The notes under the pieces: model-generated
Databases searched by the model: none
Told to the model about the DNA's origin: nothing
The model's input: only the letters and a program-made list of their open reading frames with translations
Program-made: the position numbers and the translations under genes
From: Thiocystis minor
Lineage (GTDB): Bacteria; Pseudomonadota; Gammaproteobacteria; Chromatiales; Chromatiaceae
Direction of reading: 5' to 3'
Assembly (NCBI RefSeq): GCF_016653465.1
Contig: NZ_NHSQ01000084.1
Span: 1-64,000 of the forward strand
DNA length: 64,000 nucleotides
Shown: one piece after another, positions 1 to 8,511 of the stretch
Layout of the letters: the number at the start of each line of letters is the position of its first letter
How positions within the stretch are numbered: the stretch's first letter is position 1

Positions 1-105
1 AGCATGAACCTGTTCGAACAGGAGGGGTCGGCGATCAGCTTGGCCAAGAAGCGCCGCAAGGCCGCGTGGAACGATGACTATCGCGCCAAGGTGGTGTTCG
101 GCTGA
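1..105 (+). pseudogene. C-terminal end of a DDE transposase (ISAs1/IS4-like)
   Basis: The reading frame is open from the window edge and stops with TGA at 103-105. About 34 residues are visible, including KKRRKAAWNDDYRAKVV. This basic stretch with a W-[ND]-D-x-[YF] motif near the stop resembles the C-terminus of ISAs1/IS4-type transposases as I remember it; no alignment was possible. Support comes from position: an inverted-repeat-like end follows directly at 106-127, and the DUF499 gene on the other strand is cut exactly there. The gene may be complete outside the window; only its tail is seen. It could also be the end of an unrelated convergent gene. Confidence 0.45.
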
Positions 106-127
106 GGATTTAAGCGCGCTCGCCCTG
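1..127 (+). mobile_element. Right end of an insertion sequence inserted in the DUF499 gene
   Basis: Directly after the transposase-like stop codon lies a short end whose reverse complement starts CAGGGCGAGCGCGCTTAA (106-127). This looks like a terminal inverted repeat. From 128 onward the minus-strand DUF499 frame resumes. The left end and the target duplication lie outside the window, so the element family and exact boundary are inference. Confidence 0.5.
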
Positions 128-1643
128 TGATCAGGGCCTGCTCCAGCTTGGGTGCGGGGATCTGTCTGGCATCATGCTCGATGCGCCGCCCCAGGTTCTC
201 GGTCTCCTTGAAGTAGAAGGCATCCCCTTCATGATGCAGATACCAGGCTTTGTGGGCGCCCTTGCGCAACTCTTCCAGGGCGACCAGAAATTCATCGGCC
301 TTGCGATAAGGGGCGGTGAGGTATTCGATGATCTCGGCCTGGGTCAGACCGGTGTGGGCGCCCACGGCGCGGGACAGCGACGCGGAAAGCAGGAGTCTGG
401 CCACCTGAGTGGCGGCATCGTGACCCAGGGTGTCGTCGATCTTCTCGGCGCGGGCTCTGCCATCGTCGGCGATGTCGTTGACCACCGCCGGGTGTAGCGC
501 GGGGTTCACGCGCTGGATCTCGTCGCGCACCGCCGGGTCGTTGAGGTCCAGATGCTGGGTGCCGATCAGGAAGACATCATTGGTCTCGCGGTTCCACACG
601 CTGCGCAGCAAGCGGGCCGTGAACTGCATGAGGCCGCGCGTCTGACGAAAGCCCTCGTTCTCCTTGAACAGGGCCACCAGGTTCTTGAATGACGGGTGAA
701 AGGGATAGGTCGTCCGGACTTCCTCGGCGACCTGCTCCATGGTCCTGGCGGTGATGTAACCACCGTCCTCGGCCGCCTTGACCTGCTCGGCGAAGGCTTC
801 CGCCACGGAGTCGATCAGCGCGTCTCCGGGTAACTCGACGAACAGGCGTTTTTTCAGGATCTCGTAGATCTCGTTGCCGGCAAGCTGGACCGGGGTGATG
901 GTCTGCGCCTGGCGTCGGGATTCCTGCTGAAGGTTGGACATGACCCGCGCCAGATCCCTGGTCTGGGCCTCGTAGCTCCCCGACAGGTTGGCGATGACCA
1001 CGCAGCAACGGGGCAGCTTCATCGCCGCCGTGAGGAGGTTGCCGATGCTGTAGGTCACCAGGTCCGCCAGCGTCCCGTTGCCGATGGGGCGGGCGTTGGC
1101 ATTGAGCAGATAGGGCGGTAACTCGTCGAGCAGGATGAGCGTCGGCTCGTCGCCGATGATCTCCACCCATTTTTTCTCGTCGATGGGTTTGGGGCCGTCG
1201 ATCCAGTGGGGCCGCACCAGGTCGGCCTTGCCCAACTGTTCGCCGATCTCGCCCCAGAGATAGTGCTCTGGATCGTTGTGGCCGTTGAAGGCGGCGATGC
1301 GGGCGGGGCCGAAGTCCAGACGCTCGGCCAAGTCAGCGGGCAGCACGCTGGAACGCAGGTGCGGATGTTTCGCGAGCAGACCAAGGGCCACCATCAGATG
1401 GGTTTTCCCACCGCCCATGGCCTGGGCCAGCTCAAAGGCGGCCTGGTCGGAAAACCCCGCCAGTCGTAGCAAACCCTCGCGAAACAGGGCGTCCATGCCC
1501 TGCGTGATGTAGTTGCGGGCGAAAAAGTCCCGGCCATCGCCTTCGCCGTTGATCAGGTCCGAGAGATTCTCGATCGCCTCTGTCATCCGGTAGTCGTGGA
1601 CCATCGGATGAATCCTGCAAGCGTCACGAACGGTTCCGAGCAC
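78..1643 (-). pseudogene. DUF499-family AAA ATPase, 3' part cut off by an insertion sequence
   Basis: The frame starts with GTG at 1643 behind an aaggagg site at 1649-1655. The N-terminus looks complete. A Walker A motif (AMGGGKTH, residues 75-82) and a Walker B strand (TLILLDE, about 168-174) are intact. DUF499 proteins are large P-loop ATPases of roughly 1000 residues, often beside DUF1156-type methylases and helicases in putative defence loci. Here only about 505 native residues remain. The last 16 or so codons, ending at 78, are read through the inserted DNA that begins near 127. The rest of the gene presumably lies left of the window. Whether the shortened protein is made or works cannot be judged. 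Confidence 0.75.
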
Positions 1644-1644
1644 G

Positions 1645-1782
1645 TTAACCTCCTTGAATTCCAGTCATACCAGGTCTCAATGCGGTGAGGCCACTCCGTC
1701 GGGATCTCCGATCGTTCGGATGATACTGATTGATAATGTCTCGCAGCAGATCCTGATGATCGTTCCAGTCGATCGCTTTCAT
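1645..1782 (-). CDS. Small 45-residue ORF just upstream of the DUF499 gene
   Basis: ATG at 1782 and TAA at 1645-1647 give 45 codons. The start overlaps the stop of the 29-residue ORF (ATGA), and the stop is one base before the GTG of the DUF499 gene. The DUF499 ribosome binding site lies inside its last codons. The product is polar (begins MKAIDWNDHQDLLRDI) and basic in the middle, with no recognised domain. The tight tandem arrangement suggests translational coupling. It could equally be a decayed piece of a longer gene. Confidence 0.35.
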   Translation of the reverse strand: MKAIDWNDHQDLLRDIINQYHPNDRRSRRSGLTALRPGMTGIQGG

Positions 1783-1868
1783 CGCGTGCGCTGGATGAAC
1801 TGACGCAGTACGGCTTTGATCACGGGCAGGATGCGGAAGATGACGCTTGCGGTCTTGACGGCAGCCAT
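1779..1868 (-). CDS. Tiny hydrophobic/basic peptide ORF (29 residues)
   Basis: ATG at 1868 follows an AGGGAG-like site at a normal distance and ends in TGA at 1779-1781. The 29-residue product has a hydrophobic core (ASVIFRILPVIKAVL) and a basic tail, so it would be an amphipathic or membrane-seeking peptide. It overlaps the next small ORF by ATGA. Such peptides resemble type I toxins or leader peptides in general character only; no family is recognised. Being so short, it could be chance. Confidence 0.3.
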   Translation of the reverse strand: MAAVKTASVIFRILPVIKAVLRQFIQRTR

Positions 1869-2136
1869 TCGATTCTGACTCCCTGTTGGCAAGACGGCGT
1901 CGGTGTTGCGACTATAACGCGCACATAAGACAGGCGCGAGCGGGGAAGCTTTGCCGAGCGGACCCAGCGGCGGCTCCCCCGCACCTGTGGATCAGAAGGG
2001 TTCCGGCCTGCCTGCGGGTCGATGAGAGTGTGTTGAACTACGCCCATCAAGACCGGATTCCTCGTGCTGAGGACGGGCGATCAACTCATGGAGGTCATGA
2101 ATCCACCTGGATTCGTACCGAAGCGGTGGTGAGCTT
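1869..2136. other. Gene-free spacer between the small ORFs and the IclR gene
   Basis: No convincing gene, RNA or repeat is seen. Frames open on either strand lack family similarity and good start sites. The promoter for the small ORF/DUF499 transcript, reading leftward, should lie near 1880-1960, but I cannot pick its boxes with confidence. Confidence 0.4.
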
Positions 2137-2916
2137 TCAGCGGTCGGCGGATGGCCGATATCCGAGCCGTGCGGAGAGCGTTCGTCCCGCCTCGATCAGA
2201 TCCGCGACCCAGTCGAGTCGCCGCCGTTCGATTGGCGCCGAGACCGACAGACCCGCGCTGACGTTGCCGGTGCTGTCATGGATCAGCACGCCGATGCAGC
2301 CGACATCGATTTCGGCCTCCTCGTTGTCCAGCGCGTAACCCCGCGCCAGCGATTCCGCGCATTCCGTCAGCAGGCGGGGCAGCGTGGTGAGGGTGTTGCG
2401 GGTGTAGGCGGGCAGATTGGTGCGCTGCACATAGGCGCGCATGGCGTCCTCCCCGGCCGCGCCCAGCATGAGCTTGCCGACGGCGGTGACATGCAGCGGC
2501 GCGCGCGAGCCGACCAGTTGCTGCACATGAATCATGCGGTTGGGCGTGGCCTTCTCGATATAGACCACTGAATCGCCCTCGCGGATGGTGAGATTGATGG
2601 TCTCGCCGAGCCGGTCGCGCAGTTCCTCCATAATCGGCCGGGCGATGGCGCGCACGTCCACATTGCCGTGCAGACGCACCCCGAGTTGGAGCAGCCGCAG
2701 TCCCAGCCGGTAATGGCCGGCACCGTCGCGCTCGACGAACTGATTCTGGATCAGCGAGGCGAGGATGCGATGCGCGGTCGAGGCGTGCAGTCCGGTTTCG
2801 GCGCCCAGGATCTTGAGACTGACCGGGTCCGAGTAGCGGGCGATGGCGTCGAGCAGGGCCGCCGCCCGGTCGATGACCTGGATGCGGGATGCGGTGGGGG
2901 TGTTTTCCTGGGTCAT
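2137..2916 (-). CDS. IclR-family transcriptional regulator
   Basis: This 259-residue protein has the family's length and layout. An N-terminal winged helix-turn-helix covers about residues 10-75, with recognition helix around TGLHASTAHRILASL (41-55). An IclR effector-binding domain of the GAF-like fold covers about 85-255 and includes LHVTAVGKLML. IclR proteins bind small carboxylates or aromatics and act as local repressors or activators. The gene lies 240 bp downstream of, and in line with, a GlcD-type hydroxyacid dehydrogenase, so a role in hydroxyacid use is plausible but inferred. No clear Shine-Dalgarno precedes the ATG at 2916. Confidence 0.9.
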   Translation of the reverse strand: MTQENTPTASRIQVIDRAAALLDAIARYSDPVSLKILGAETGLHASTAHRILASLIQNQFVERDGAGHYRLGLRLLQLGVRLHGNVDVRAIARPIMEELRDRLGETINLTIREGDSVVYIEKATPNRMIHVQQLVGSRAPLHVTAVGKLMLGAAGEDAMRAYVQRTNLPAYTRNTLTTLPRLLTECAESLARGYALDNEEAEIDVGCIGVLIHDSTGNVSAGLSVSAPIERRRLDWVADLIEAGRTLSARLGYRPSADR

Positions 2917-3156
2917 ATTGCGAGGATCGGAAATGGATTTCAGGATATGAAATCATGGTCCGGGTGATTTTGTCTTCTGATTCTTTTTGATTTGAGCCCG
3001 CTAGGATCTGGCTGTTTGAAACGGTTGCTCGCGGATCGGGGGCATCCTGACCCGTTGGTTCCGAGGTGACGAAGCGCCGGGCGAATGCCCGACCGGCTGA
3101 GGGGGTTGTCCGTGGCTTGGGGCTCCGTTGCATGGCGCAAGGGACTGCCGGCCAAT

Positions 3157-4566
3157 CTATCTGCAATCTGGCAGCCCCTTGCCAGGATTCAGAATCCCGG
3201 CGGGATCGAAGTCGCGTTTGATCTCGGACATCAGCCGCAGCGCGACCGGATCGATTTCACGGCCGACGTAATCGCGTTTTTCCAGCCCGACACCATGTTC
3301 GCCCGAGAGGGTTCCGCCCAGACGCAGCACCAGCGAAAACATGGCATCCAGACAACCACGGGCGCGCTCGACTTCCCCGGCATCGTCCGGGTCGATCAGC
3401 AGGTTGACATGGATATTGCCATTGCCGGCATGACCGAAGTTGACGATGCGAATGCCGGTCTCGTTTGACAGTCGTTCCAGTCCCTCGATGAATTCGCCCA
3501 TGCGCGAGACCGGGACGACCACGTCCTCGTTGATCTTTTTGGGGGCGATGTGACGCAGGGTCGGCGAGAGCGATTTGCGGGCCTTCCAGAGCGCGGCGAC
3601 CTCGGCGGCGGAGTCGGCGCGTCGCAGTTCGAGCAATCCCGCGACCTCGGCGGCGGCGGTCACGGCGTTCAGCGCCGCGTCGATGCAGGCGCGCGGGCCG
3701 TCGACTTCGATCATCAGCAGCGCCCCCACGTCCTCGGGCAGATCGATCTCGGTGAAGCGGCGCACGGTGGCGATGGCGGCGGCATCCATGAATTCGAGCG
3801 CGCAGGGGGTGACCGGCTGGGCCATGATGGCCGAGACGGCGGCGGCGGCGGCGTGGATGTCGGTATAGGCGGCGCGCAGCGTGCGCTTCGCTTCGGGCAG
3901 CGGGGTCAGATTCAGGGTGGCCTCGGTGATCAGCGCGAGGGTGCCCTCCGAGCCGATGAGGAGCCGCGTCAGATCGTAGCCGACCACGCCCTTGGTGGTC
4001 AGAACGCCGGTGCGAAAGGGCTCGCCGCGTCCATCGACGGCCCGCAGACCCAGGGTATTGTCACGCGGGGTGCCGTATTTGACCGCGCGCGGACCAGCGG
4101 AGTTGTAGGCGAGATTGCCGCCGATGGTGCAGGTCGCCGCGCTGGTGGGGTCCGGTGGCCAGAAGAAGCCGAGCGGCTCCAGTGCCTGTTGCAGGGTTGC
4201 GTTGAGCACGCCCGGCTGCACGACCGCCAGTCGGTCGGCGGGGACGAGACGAAGGATGCGGTCCATGCGTTCGAAGGAGAGGACGATGCCGCCCCGGTCC
4301 GGCACCGTGGCGCCGGTGGTGCCGGTGCCGCGCCCGCGCGCGATCAGCGGAACGCCAACCTCGGCGCAGAGTCCGACCAGCGCCGCGATCCGGGCCTCGT
4401 CGGTCGCGAACACGACCGCCTGCGGCAGCGCGTGGCGACGGCTGTTATCGTAACCGTAGGGCCAGCAGTCGGCCGGGTCGGTGAGCAGGTAGCCAACGCC
4501 CGCAATCCGGGCAAGCGAGCGTTGGAAACTAGCGGAAAACGCGACCCCGCGTGTGATCCTGTTCAA
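3157..4566 (-). CDS. FAD-linked 2-hydroxyacid dehydrogenase (GlcD / D-lactate dehydrogenase type)
   Basis: The 469-residue protein has a PCMH-type FAD domain (about 45-225) with RGRGTGTTG (77-85) and AATCTIGGNLAYNSAG (143-158). A C-terminal FAD-oxidase C domain follows, with NFGHAGNGNIHVN (about 376-388) and SGEHGVG (about 421-427). Such enzymes oxidise glycolate, D-lactate or related 2-hydroxyacids and pass electrons to quinone or cytochrome. Its length fits GlcD and single-subunit D-lactate dehydrogenases. No glcE or glcF neighbour is present, which leans towards a D-lactate-type or stand-alone enzyme. The substrate cannot be told from sequence. The gene is transcribed towards the IclR gene. 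Confidence 0.85.
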   Translation of the reverse strand: MNRITRGVAFSASFQRSLARIAGVGYLLTDPADCWPYGYDNSRRHALPQAVVFATDEARIAALVGLCAEVGVPLIARGRGTGTTGATVPDRGGIVLSFERMDRILRLVPADRLAVVQPGVLNATLQQALEPLGFFWPPDPTSAATCTIGGNLAYNSAGPRAVKYGTPRDNTLGLRAVDGRGEPFRTGVLTTKGVVGYDLTRLLIGSEGTLALITEATLNLTPLPEAKRTLRAAYTDIHAAAAAVSAIMAQPVTPCALEFMDAAAIATVRRFTEIDLPEDVGALLMIEVDGPRACIDAALNAVTAAAEVAGLLELRRADSAAEVAALWKARKSLSPTLRHIAPKKINEDVVVPVSRMGEFIEGLERLSNETGIRIVNFGHAGNGNIHVNLLIDPDDAGEVERARGCLDAMFSLVLRLGGTLSGEHGVGLEKRDYVGREIDPVALRLMSEIKRDFDPAGILNPGKGLPDCR

Positions 4567-4591
4567 TGAGTGAGCCCTTATTGTTCATTAT

Positions 4592-4676
4592 GTAAACCGC
4601 GTCGTGCCAATCGTCGCAGGTCATTGAGAGGCAGGAGTCGCCTGCGACAAGGCATGCCGTTCTGGACGCGGTTTAC
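4592..4676. repeat. Intergenic inverted-end repeat, copy A (85 bp)
   Basis: The element is bounded by a perfect 12-bp inverted repeat, GTAAACCGCGTC (4592-4603) and GACGCGGTTTAC (4665-4676). A second inner inverted pair, GTCGCAGG and CCTGCGAC, lies within it, so the whole can fold into a two-step hairpin. The right end contains the TAA stop codon of dolP (4673-4675). Three more copies lie near 46150, 55770 and 57259. Confidence 0.8.
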
Positions 4677-5272
4677 TGATACTCGAAGAGTTTGACCACA
4701 CGCTTGACGCCGGGGACATAGCGCACACTCTCAGTTGCCGCATCCGCTTCCGCCGGACTGACCAGTCCCAGGAGATAGACCACGCCGTTTTCGGTGACGA
4801 CCTTGATCCGGGTCGCGTTGAAATCCGGGAGATCGACCTCGGTCATCGCCAGTTTGGCGCGCGAGGTGATATAGACGTCCTCGGATTGACGCATCAGATC
4901 GGTATTGGGGCCGATGGTCAATTCATCGATGACGCGCTGAACCTTGGGGAGATGGCTCACATGATCGACCGCTTGGCGAACCACGTCCGCCGATTCCGCC
5001 TGGCCGGTCAGCAGGACCGTGCGATTGTAGCTGGTCACCGCGATTCTGGAGTGTCCCTGAATCGCGGGATCCTGGAGCAATTGATGGATGGCGGAGAGTT
5101 CGATCTGCTGATCTTCGACCACGACTTGTGCTGGACGGCGGTCATAGATGGCGGAAGCGCCGACCACGGCTCCCCCCACGACGAGGGGGGCGCAACCGGA
5201 CAGCGGGAACGTCAGCGCCAGACATCCTGTGAGGAATTTCAAATATCTATGAGGAATCGGCGGTAAAAGCAT
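4673..5272 (-). CDS. dolP: BON-domain outer-membrane lipoprotein DolP (YraP)
   Basis: Starting at the ATG at 5272 gives 199 residues with a lipoprotein signal ending LSGC (Cys27), followed by two BON domains (about 50-125 and 130-199). DolP (YraP) is an outer-membrane lipoprotein that helps keep the envelope intact and binds anionic phospholipid in E. coli. The frame is open 22 codons further upstream, but that would bury the signal peptide. The chosen start overlaps the end of yraN by 26 bp, typical of an operon. The lpoA-yraN-dolP order matches E. coli, except that diaA is absent between yraN and dolP. The stop codon lies inside repeat copy A. Confidence 0.85.
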   Translation of the reverse strand: MLLPPIPHRYLKFLTGCLALTFPLSGCAPLVVGGAVVGASAIYDRRPAQVVVEDQQIELSAIHQLLQDPAIQGHSRIAVTSYNRTVLLTGQAESADVVRQAVDHVSHLPKVQRVIDELTIGPNTDLMRQSEDVYITSRAKLAMTEVDLPDFNATRIKVVTENGVVYLLGLVSPAEADAATESVRYVPGVKRVVKLFEYQ

Positions 5273-5633
5273 GTTTAATCCACTGAATCTGATTCTGACC
5301 GCTGATGGCGACGACATCGAAGCGGCAGGGTAAGGCACTGGGATGCAACTGAAGATAGTGATTGGCGGTCGCGATCAGGCGTCGCTGCTTACGGGCGTCG
5401 ACCGTTTCCGCCGGGTTGCCGAAGCGTGTCGAGCGGCGAAAGCGAACCTCCACGAACACCAGCATCGCGGCCTCGCGCAGGATGAGATCGATTTCGCCGT
5501 ACCGGCAGCGGTGGTTACGCGCGATGCACCGCAGACCCTGGCGTGTTAGAAATGACTCGGCGAGACGTTCCATCTCCTCGCCGACCGATCCGGTGCTGGG
5601 CTTTGCTTCCTGACTAACCATGGTCATCTCCAT
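5247..5633 (-). CDS. yraN: YraN family (UPF0102) endonuclease-fold protein
   Basis: The 128-residue product carries the UPF0102 core: GEIDLI, then VFVEVRFR with the charged residues of a restriction-endonuclease-like fold. Members are small, widespread and of uncertain function, with predicted nuclease activity. It lies between lpoA and dolP on the same strand, the usual neighbourhood. Several in-frame ATGs near the start make the exact N-terminus uncertain by a few residues. Confidence 0.88.
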   Translation of the reverse strand: MEMTMVSQEAKPSTGSVGEEMERLAESFLTRQGLRCIARNHRCRYGEIDLILREAAMLVFVEVRFRRSTRFGNPAETVDARKQRRLIATANHYLQLHPSALPCRFDVVAISGQNQIQWIKHAFTADSS

Positions 5634-5717
5634 CCCGGATCGTTGAAGACTATCCGTTCATTGCGCTTGCCTTATTTGGATCTCGCGCCCTGTAAATAAT
5701 TCCTTGTCCCTTGCCCC

Positions 5718-7562
5718 TCAGCGCACCTCCGGTTTGCCCTTGTCCGCAGCGACATCGGCAAGGCCCGGGCCGGTTTCGGTAAAGCGTCCAAGCTCAAGTT
5801 GGCGCTGGATCCGTCCCAAACGATCGAGCGAGAGTCCGCCGGTCTGTCCTGGATAGTAGGCGCCAGGGTTCTTGGCAAGGTCCGCGAGGCGTGGCGCGAG
5901 TCGGTAGGCGTCGATGCCCATGGCATGCAGCCGGGCGAGCGGATCCGTGCTTTTGCTCAGGGCGCGGCGCGAGAGCGGTCCCGCGCCGCCGACATCGAGC
6001 ATCCAGGGAATATCGACGAAATAGAGTCCGACCAGTCCCGCGTCGCGTTTAGGGTCGAAGTCGCCCGCATAGACATGGGAGGTGGAGATGACGACGATGG
6101 GTTTGGTCGACGCGGCTTGCAGACTCGGGTGGAGTTTGCGCGCCATGTCCGCGGTCGCGACCAGGAACACCAGATCCGCGTCGGCCCCGCCGAGTAGCTT
6201 GGCCGCCACCCGGTCGGCCCCGGTCGGCTGGTAGCTTGACTGCCGCGTCAGAGTGCCTCCCTGATGACTCCACTGGCGCCGAAAGGCGCCTGCCAGTCGC
6301 TCGCCCCAGGCGCCCGCCGGGTAAAGCAGCAGCGCGCGTCTCAGACCCATGGCGTAGGCTTTGCTGGCAGCCTCGGCGGCTTCGTTCTCGGGCGAGAGCG
6401 AGAATTGAAAGAGGTTTTCGGCGCGTTTGTCGGTTCGGGTCGCCTCGTTGAGCGCCAGGGTCGGAACGCTGAGTAGCCGTTCGGCCGCCAGGGCGTCAAC
6501 GGCTTCCTTCTGTAAGGGGCCGATCACATAATCGGCGCCGTCCTGGATTGCCTTGGCATGCAGGCCCCGGGAGCGGTCGGCATTGGAGATATCCGTGAAA
6601 TGCAGGGTTGGCCGTTGGCCCGCCCGATCCGCGCGGCCGGCGGCCTCAATGCCGTCCTGCACGGCCTTGGCGGCGGCGGCGAAGCGACCGCTGCGCGGGA
6701 GCAGAATGCTGACCTGATCGCCGTTCGCATAACCGCCGGCAAGTGTTCCTATGTAGGCACTGGCCAGTTCGGGGAGCGCCGGGTGCCCTGAATGCCGTTG
6801 CTGCCATTGGCGGTAACGGGCCTCCAGCGGTTGCGGATCGGCGCCGGTGTTGCGCGTCAGCAGGGCGACTTCGGCCCAACCTTTCATCGTGCCGCTTCCT
6901 GTGCTCGTGAGATCCTGCAATCCCGTGTTGCCGATCAGGCTTAATGTCGAGATCAGCGAGACCTGATTCAGCAGGCGTTCGTCCTGTTGGTCGAGCAGTC
7001 GATCAAGATCGTTGAGGGTTTGAGCGGCGGCGAGGGGCGAGTTGGCAAGGCGTTGGGCGGAGGCAAGGGTTCCCAGCCGCTTGGCCTTCAGTTCCTTGGG
7101 TAAGGTCTGGATCTGCATGCGCTCCAGCAATCCGATGGCGTCCTTGGGATGGTTCGTCAGCAGTGCCAGATCGGCCTCGGTCAGCAGCAGCAGATCCCGT
7201 TGCGAGGGTGTCATGTCAGGACGGGAAATCGCGTCGACGGTTTTTTTCGCGGGCGCGGTTTGACCCGAGGCGAGATAGGCGCGGGCCGCTTTGATCTGGA
7301 GTTGAGCGCGCGCGGGCGGTTGTGCCTTGGCCGCGAGGTCGAGATAGCGTTCGGCGGCCTCCGATGCCTTGCCCTGGGCTTCCAGGGAGGTCGCGCGATT
7401 CAGTTCCGCGGCGGGGATGGGGGCGAGTACCCTGGCTTCCTCTTGGATTGGGTTGACCGCGCAGCCGGACAGGATGGCCGCCAGCAGCAGGGGGGGCAGC
7501 CGCCATGCGCGGGCCTGGCGTCTGGTGGACAAAAGGATGCGGTCAACGCGATTCTTGAGCAT
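5718..7562 (-). CDS. lpoA: Penicillin-binding protein activator LpoA
   Basis: From the ATG at 7562 the protein has 614 residues. A lipoprotein signal ends LSGC (Cys34). A TPR-like N-terminal domain follows, and then a periplasmic-binding-protein-like C-terminal domain with NGDQVSILLPRSGRFAAAA. LpoA is the outer-membrane lipoprotein that reaches through the periplasm to stimulate the bifunctional peptidoglycan synthase PBP1A. It is somewhat shorter than the E. coli protein (about 678). It is divergent from rsmI, with start codons 37 bp apart, as in E. coli. A longer frame to 7610 would overlap rsmI and spoil the signal peptide. Confidence 0.88.
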   Translation of the reverse strand: MLKNRVDRILLSTRRQARAWRLPPLLLAAILSGCAVNPIQEEARVLAPIPAAELNRATSLEAQGKASEAAERYLDLAAKAQPPARAQLQIKAARAYLASGQTAPAKKTVDAISRPDMTPSQRDLLLLTEADLALLTNHPKDAIGLLERMQIQTLPKELKAKRLGTLASAQRLANSPLAAAQTLNDLDRLLDQQDERLLNQVSLISTLSLIGNTGLQDLTSTGSGTMKGWAEVALLTRNTGADPQPLEARYRQWQQRHSGHPALPELASAYIGTLAGGYANGDQVSILLPRSGRFAAAAKAVQDGIEAAGRADRAGQRPTLHFTDISNADRSRGLHAKAIQDGADYVIGPLQKEAVDALAAERLLSVPTLALNEATRTDKRAENLFQFSLSPENEAAEAASKAYAMGLRRALLLYPAGAWGERLAGAFRRQWSHQGGTLTRQSSYQPTGADRVAAKLLGGADADLVFLVATADMARKLHPSLQAASTKPIVVISTSHVYAGDFDPKRDAGLVGLYFVDIPWMLDVGGAGPLSRRALSKSTDPLARLHAMGIDAYRLAPRLADLAKNPGAYYPGQTGGLSLDRLGRIQRQLELGRFTETGPGLADVAADKGKPEVR

Positions 7563-7598
7563 GTTCAGTTCCGTTTCAGAGTCTGTCGAGGACACAAG

Positions 7599-8459
7599 AT
7601 GCAGCAGCAACGAGGAATACTATACGTGGTCGCAACGCCGATCGGCAATCTTGCCGACATGACCGAGCGCGCGCGTAAGATCCTGTCCGAGGTCGCTTTG
7701 ATCGCCGCGGAGGATACCCGCGAGACGCTGCATCTCCTCAATCATTTCGGGATTGCGGCGACGCTGGTCGCCTATCACGACCACAATGAGTCGCGGGTCG
7801 CGCCGCGCTTGCTGGCGGACCTGGAGGCGGGGCGCGACGTGGCGCTGGTCTCGGATGCGGGCACGCCCTTGATCAACGATCCAGGCTATAGCCTGGTCGC
7901 GGCGGCGCGCGAACGGGGTCTGACGGTGGTGCCCGTGCCGGGCGCCAACGCAGCGATCTGCGCGCTCTCGGCGGCCGGTTTGCCGAGCGATCGGTTCCTG
8001 TTTCTCGGGTTTCCGCCACGCACCCGCAGTCAGCGTCGGACCTGGCTTGGAGAGGTTGCCGACGAGCCTGGCACCCTGATTCTGTACGAGAGCGCGAAAC
8101 GGGCGCTGGCGACGCTCGAAGACCTGGGCGCGGTGCTGGGCGAGCAGCGTCGCGTGGTGCTGGCGCGCGAACTCACCAAGCGCTTCGAGACCTTTCTGTC
8201 CGGTCAGCCTCGGGACTTGATCGCTCGGTTGGAGGCGGACCCAGAACAGCAGCTCGGCGAACTCGTCATCCTGGTCGAAGGTCGGAGCCTGAATCCGGAC
8301 GAGGGCGAGCGCATCGAGCAGGAGCGGGTGCTGCGGATCCTGGGCGAAGCGCTGCCGCTGCGTCAAGCGGTCGACCTGGCGGCCCGACTGACTGGCGCTC
8401 GGAAAAATACGCTCTATCGATTGGGTCTCGATCTGGGCCTGGGGGTGGCTGGCGATTGA
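7599..8459 (+). CDS. rsmI: 16S rRNA (cytidine1402-2'-O)-methyltransferase RsmI
   Basis: The 286-residue protein belongs to the tetrapyrrole methylase superfamily. It carries ATPIGNLADMTERA at the N-terminus, SDAGTPLINDPG and PGANAAICALSAAG, the SAM-binding motifs of RsmI. The enzyme methylates the ribose of C1402 in the ribosomal P site, using S-adenosylmethionine. ATG at 7599 has a gagg-like site upstream and removes a false upstream extension of the same frame that runs antisense to lpoA. The rsmI/lpoA divergent pair is the standard gammaproteobacterial arrangement. rnpB follows within about 55 bp. Confidence 0.93.
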   Translation: MQQQRGILYVVATPIGNLADMTERARKILSEVALIAAEDTRETLHLLNHFGIAATLVAYHDHNESRVAPRLLADLEAGRDVALVSDAGTPLINDPGYSLVAAARERGLTVVPVPGANAAICALSAAGLPSDRFLFLGFPPRTRSQRRTWLGEVADEPGTLILYESAKRALATLEDLGAVLGEQRRVVLARELTKRFETFLSGQPRDLIARLEADPEQQLGELVILVEGRSLNPDEGERIEQERVLRILGEALPLRQAVDLAARLTGARKNTLYRLGLDLGLGVAGD

Positions 8460-8498
8460 GGTTCGCGAATTCCAGCCACGGCATGACCGCTTTTTCGG

Positions 8499-8504
8499 TA
8501 TACT
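8499..8504 (+). promoter_or_regulatory. -10 box of the rnpB promoter
   Basis: TATACT lies about 8 bp before the predicted 5' end of RNase P RNA (around 8512). No strong -35 hexamer stands out 17 bp upstream. The match to the consensus and the position are seen; promoter activity is inferred. Confidence 0.55.
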
Positions 8505-8511
8505 CACCGGC

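Noticed and set aside
1886-2338. 150-codon plus-strand frame
   Set aside because: Half of it is antisense to the IclR gene, and the product is compositionally odd with no domain.
2276-3166. 296-codon minus-strand frame beside the IclR gene
   Set aside because: It is out of frame with the IclR product, is rich in Arg and Pro and lacks motifs.
4592-4676. Possible rho-independent terminator of dolP
   Set aside because: The inverted ends are about 60 bp apart with no U-run, and the same element occurs in other contexts, so a repeat family is the better reading.
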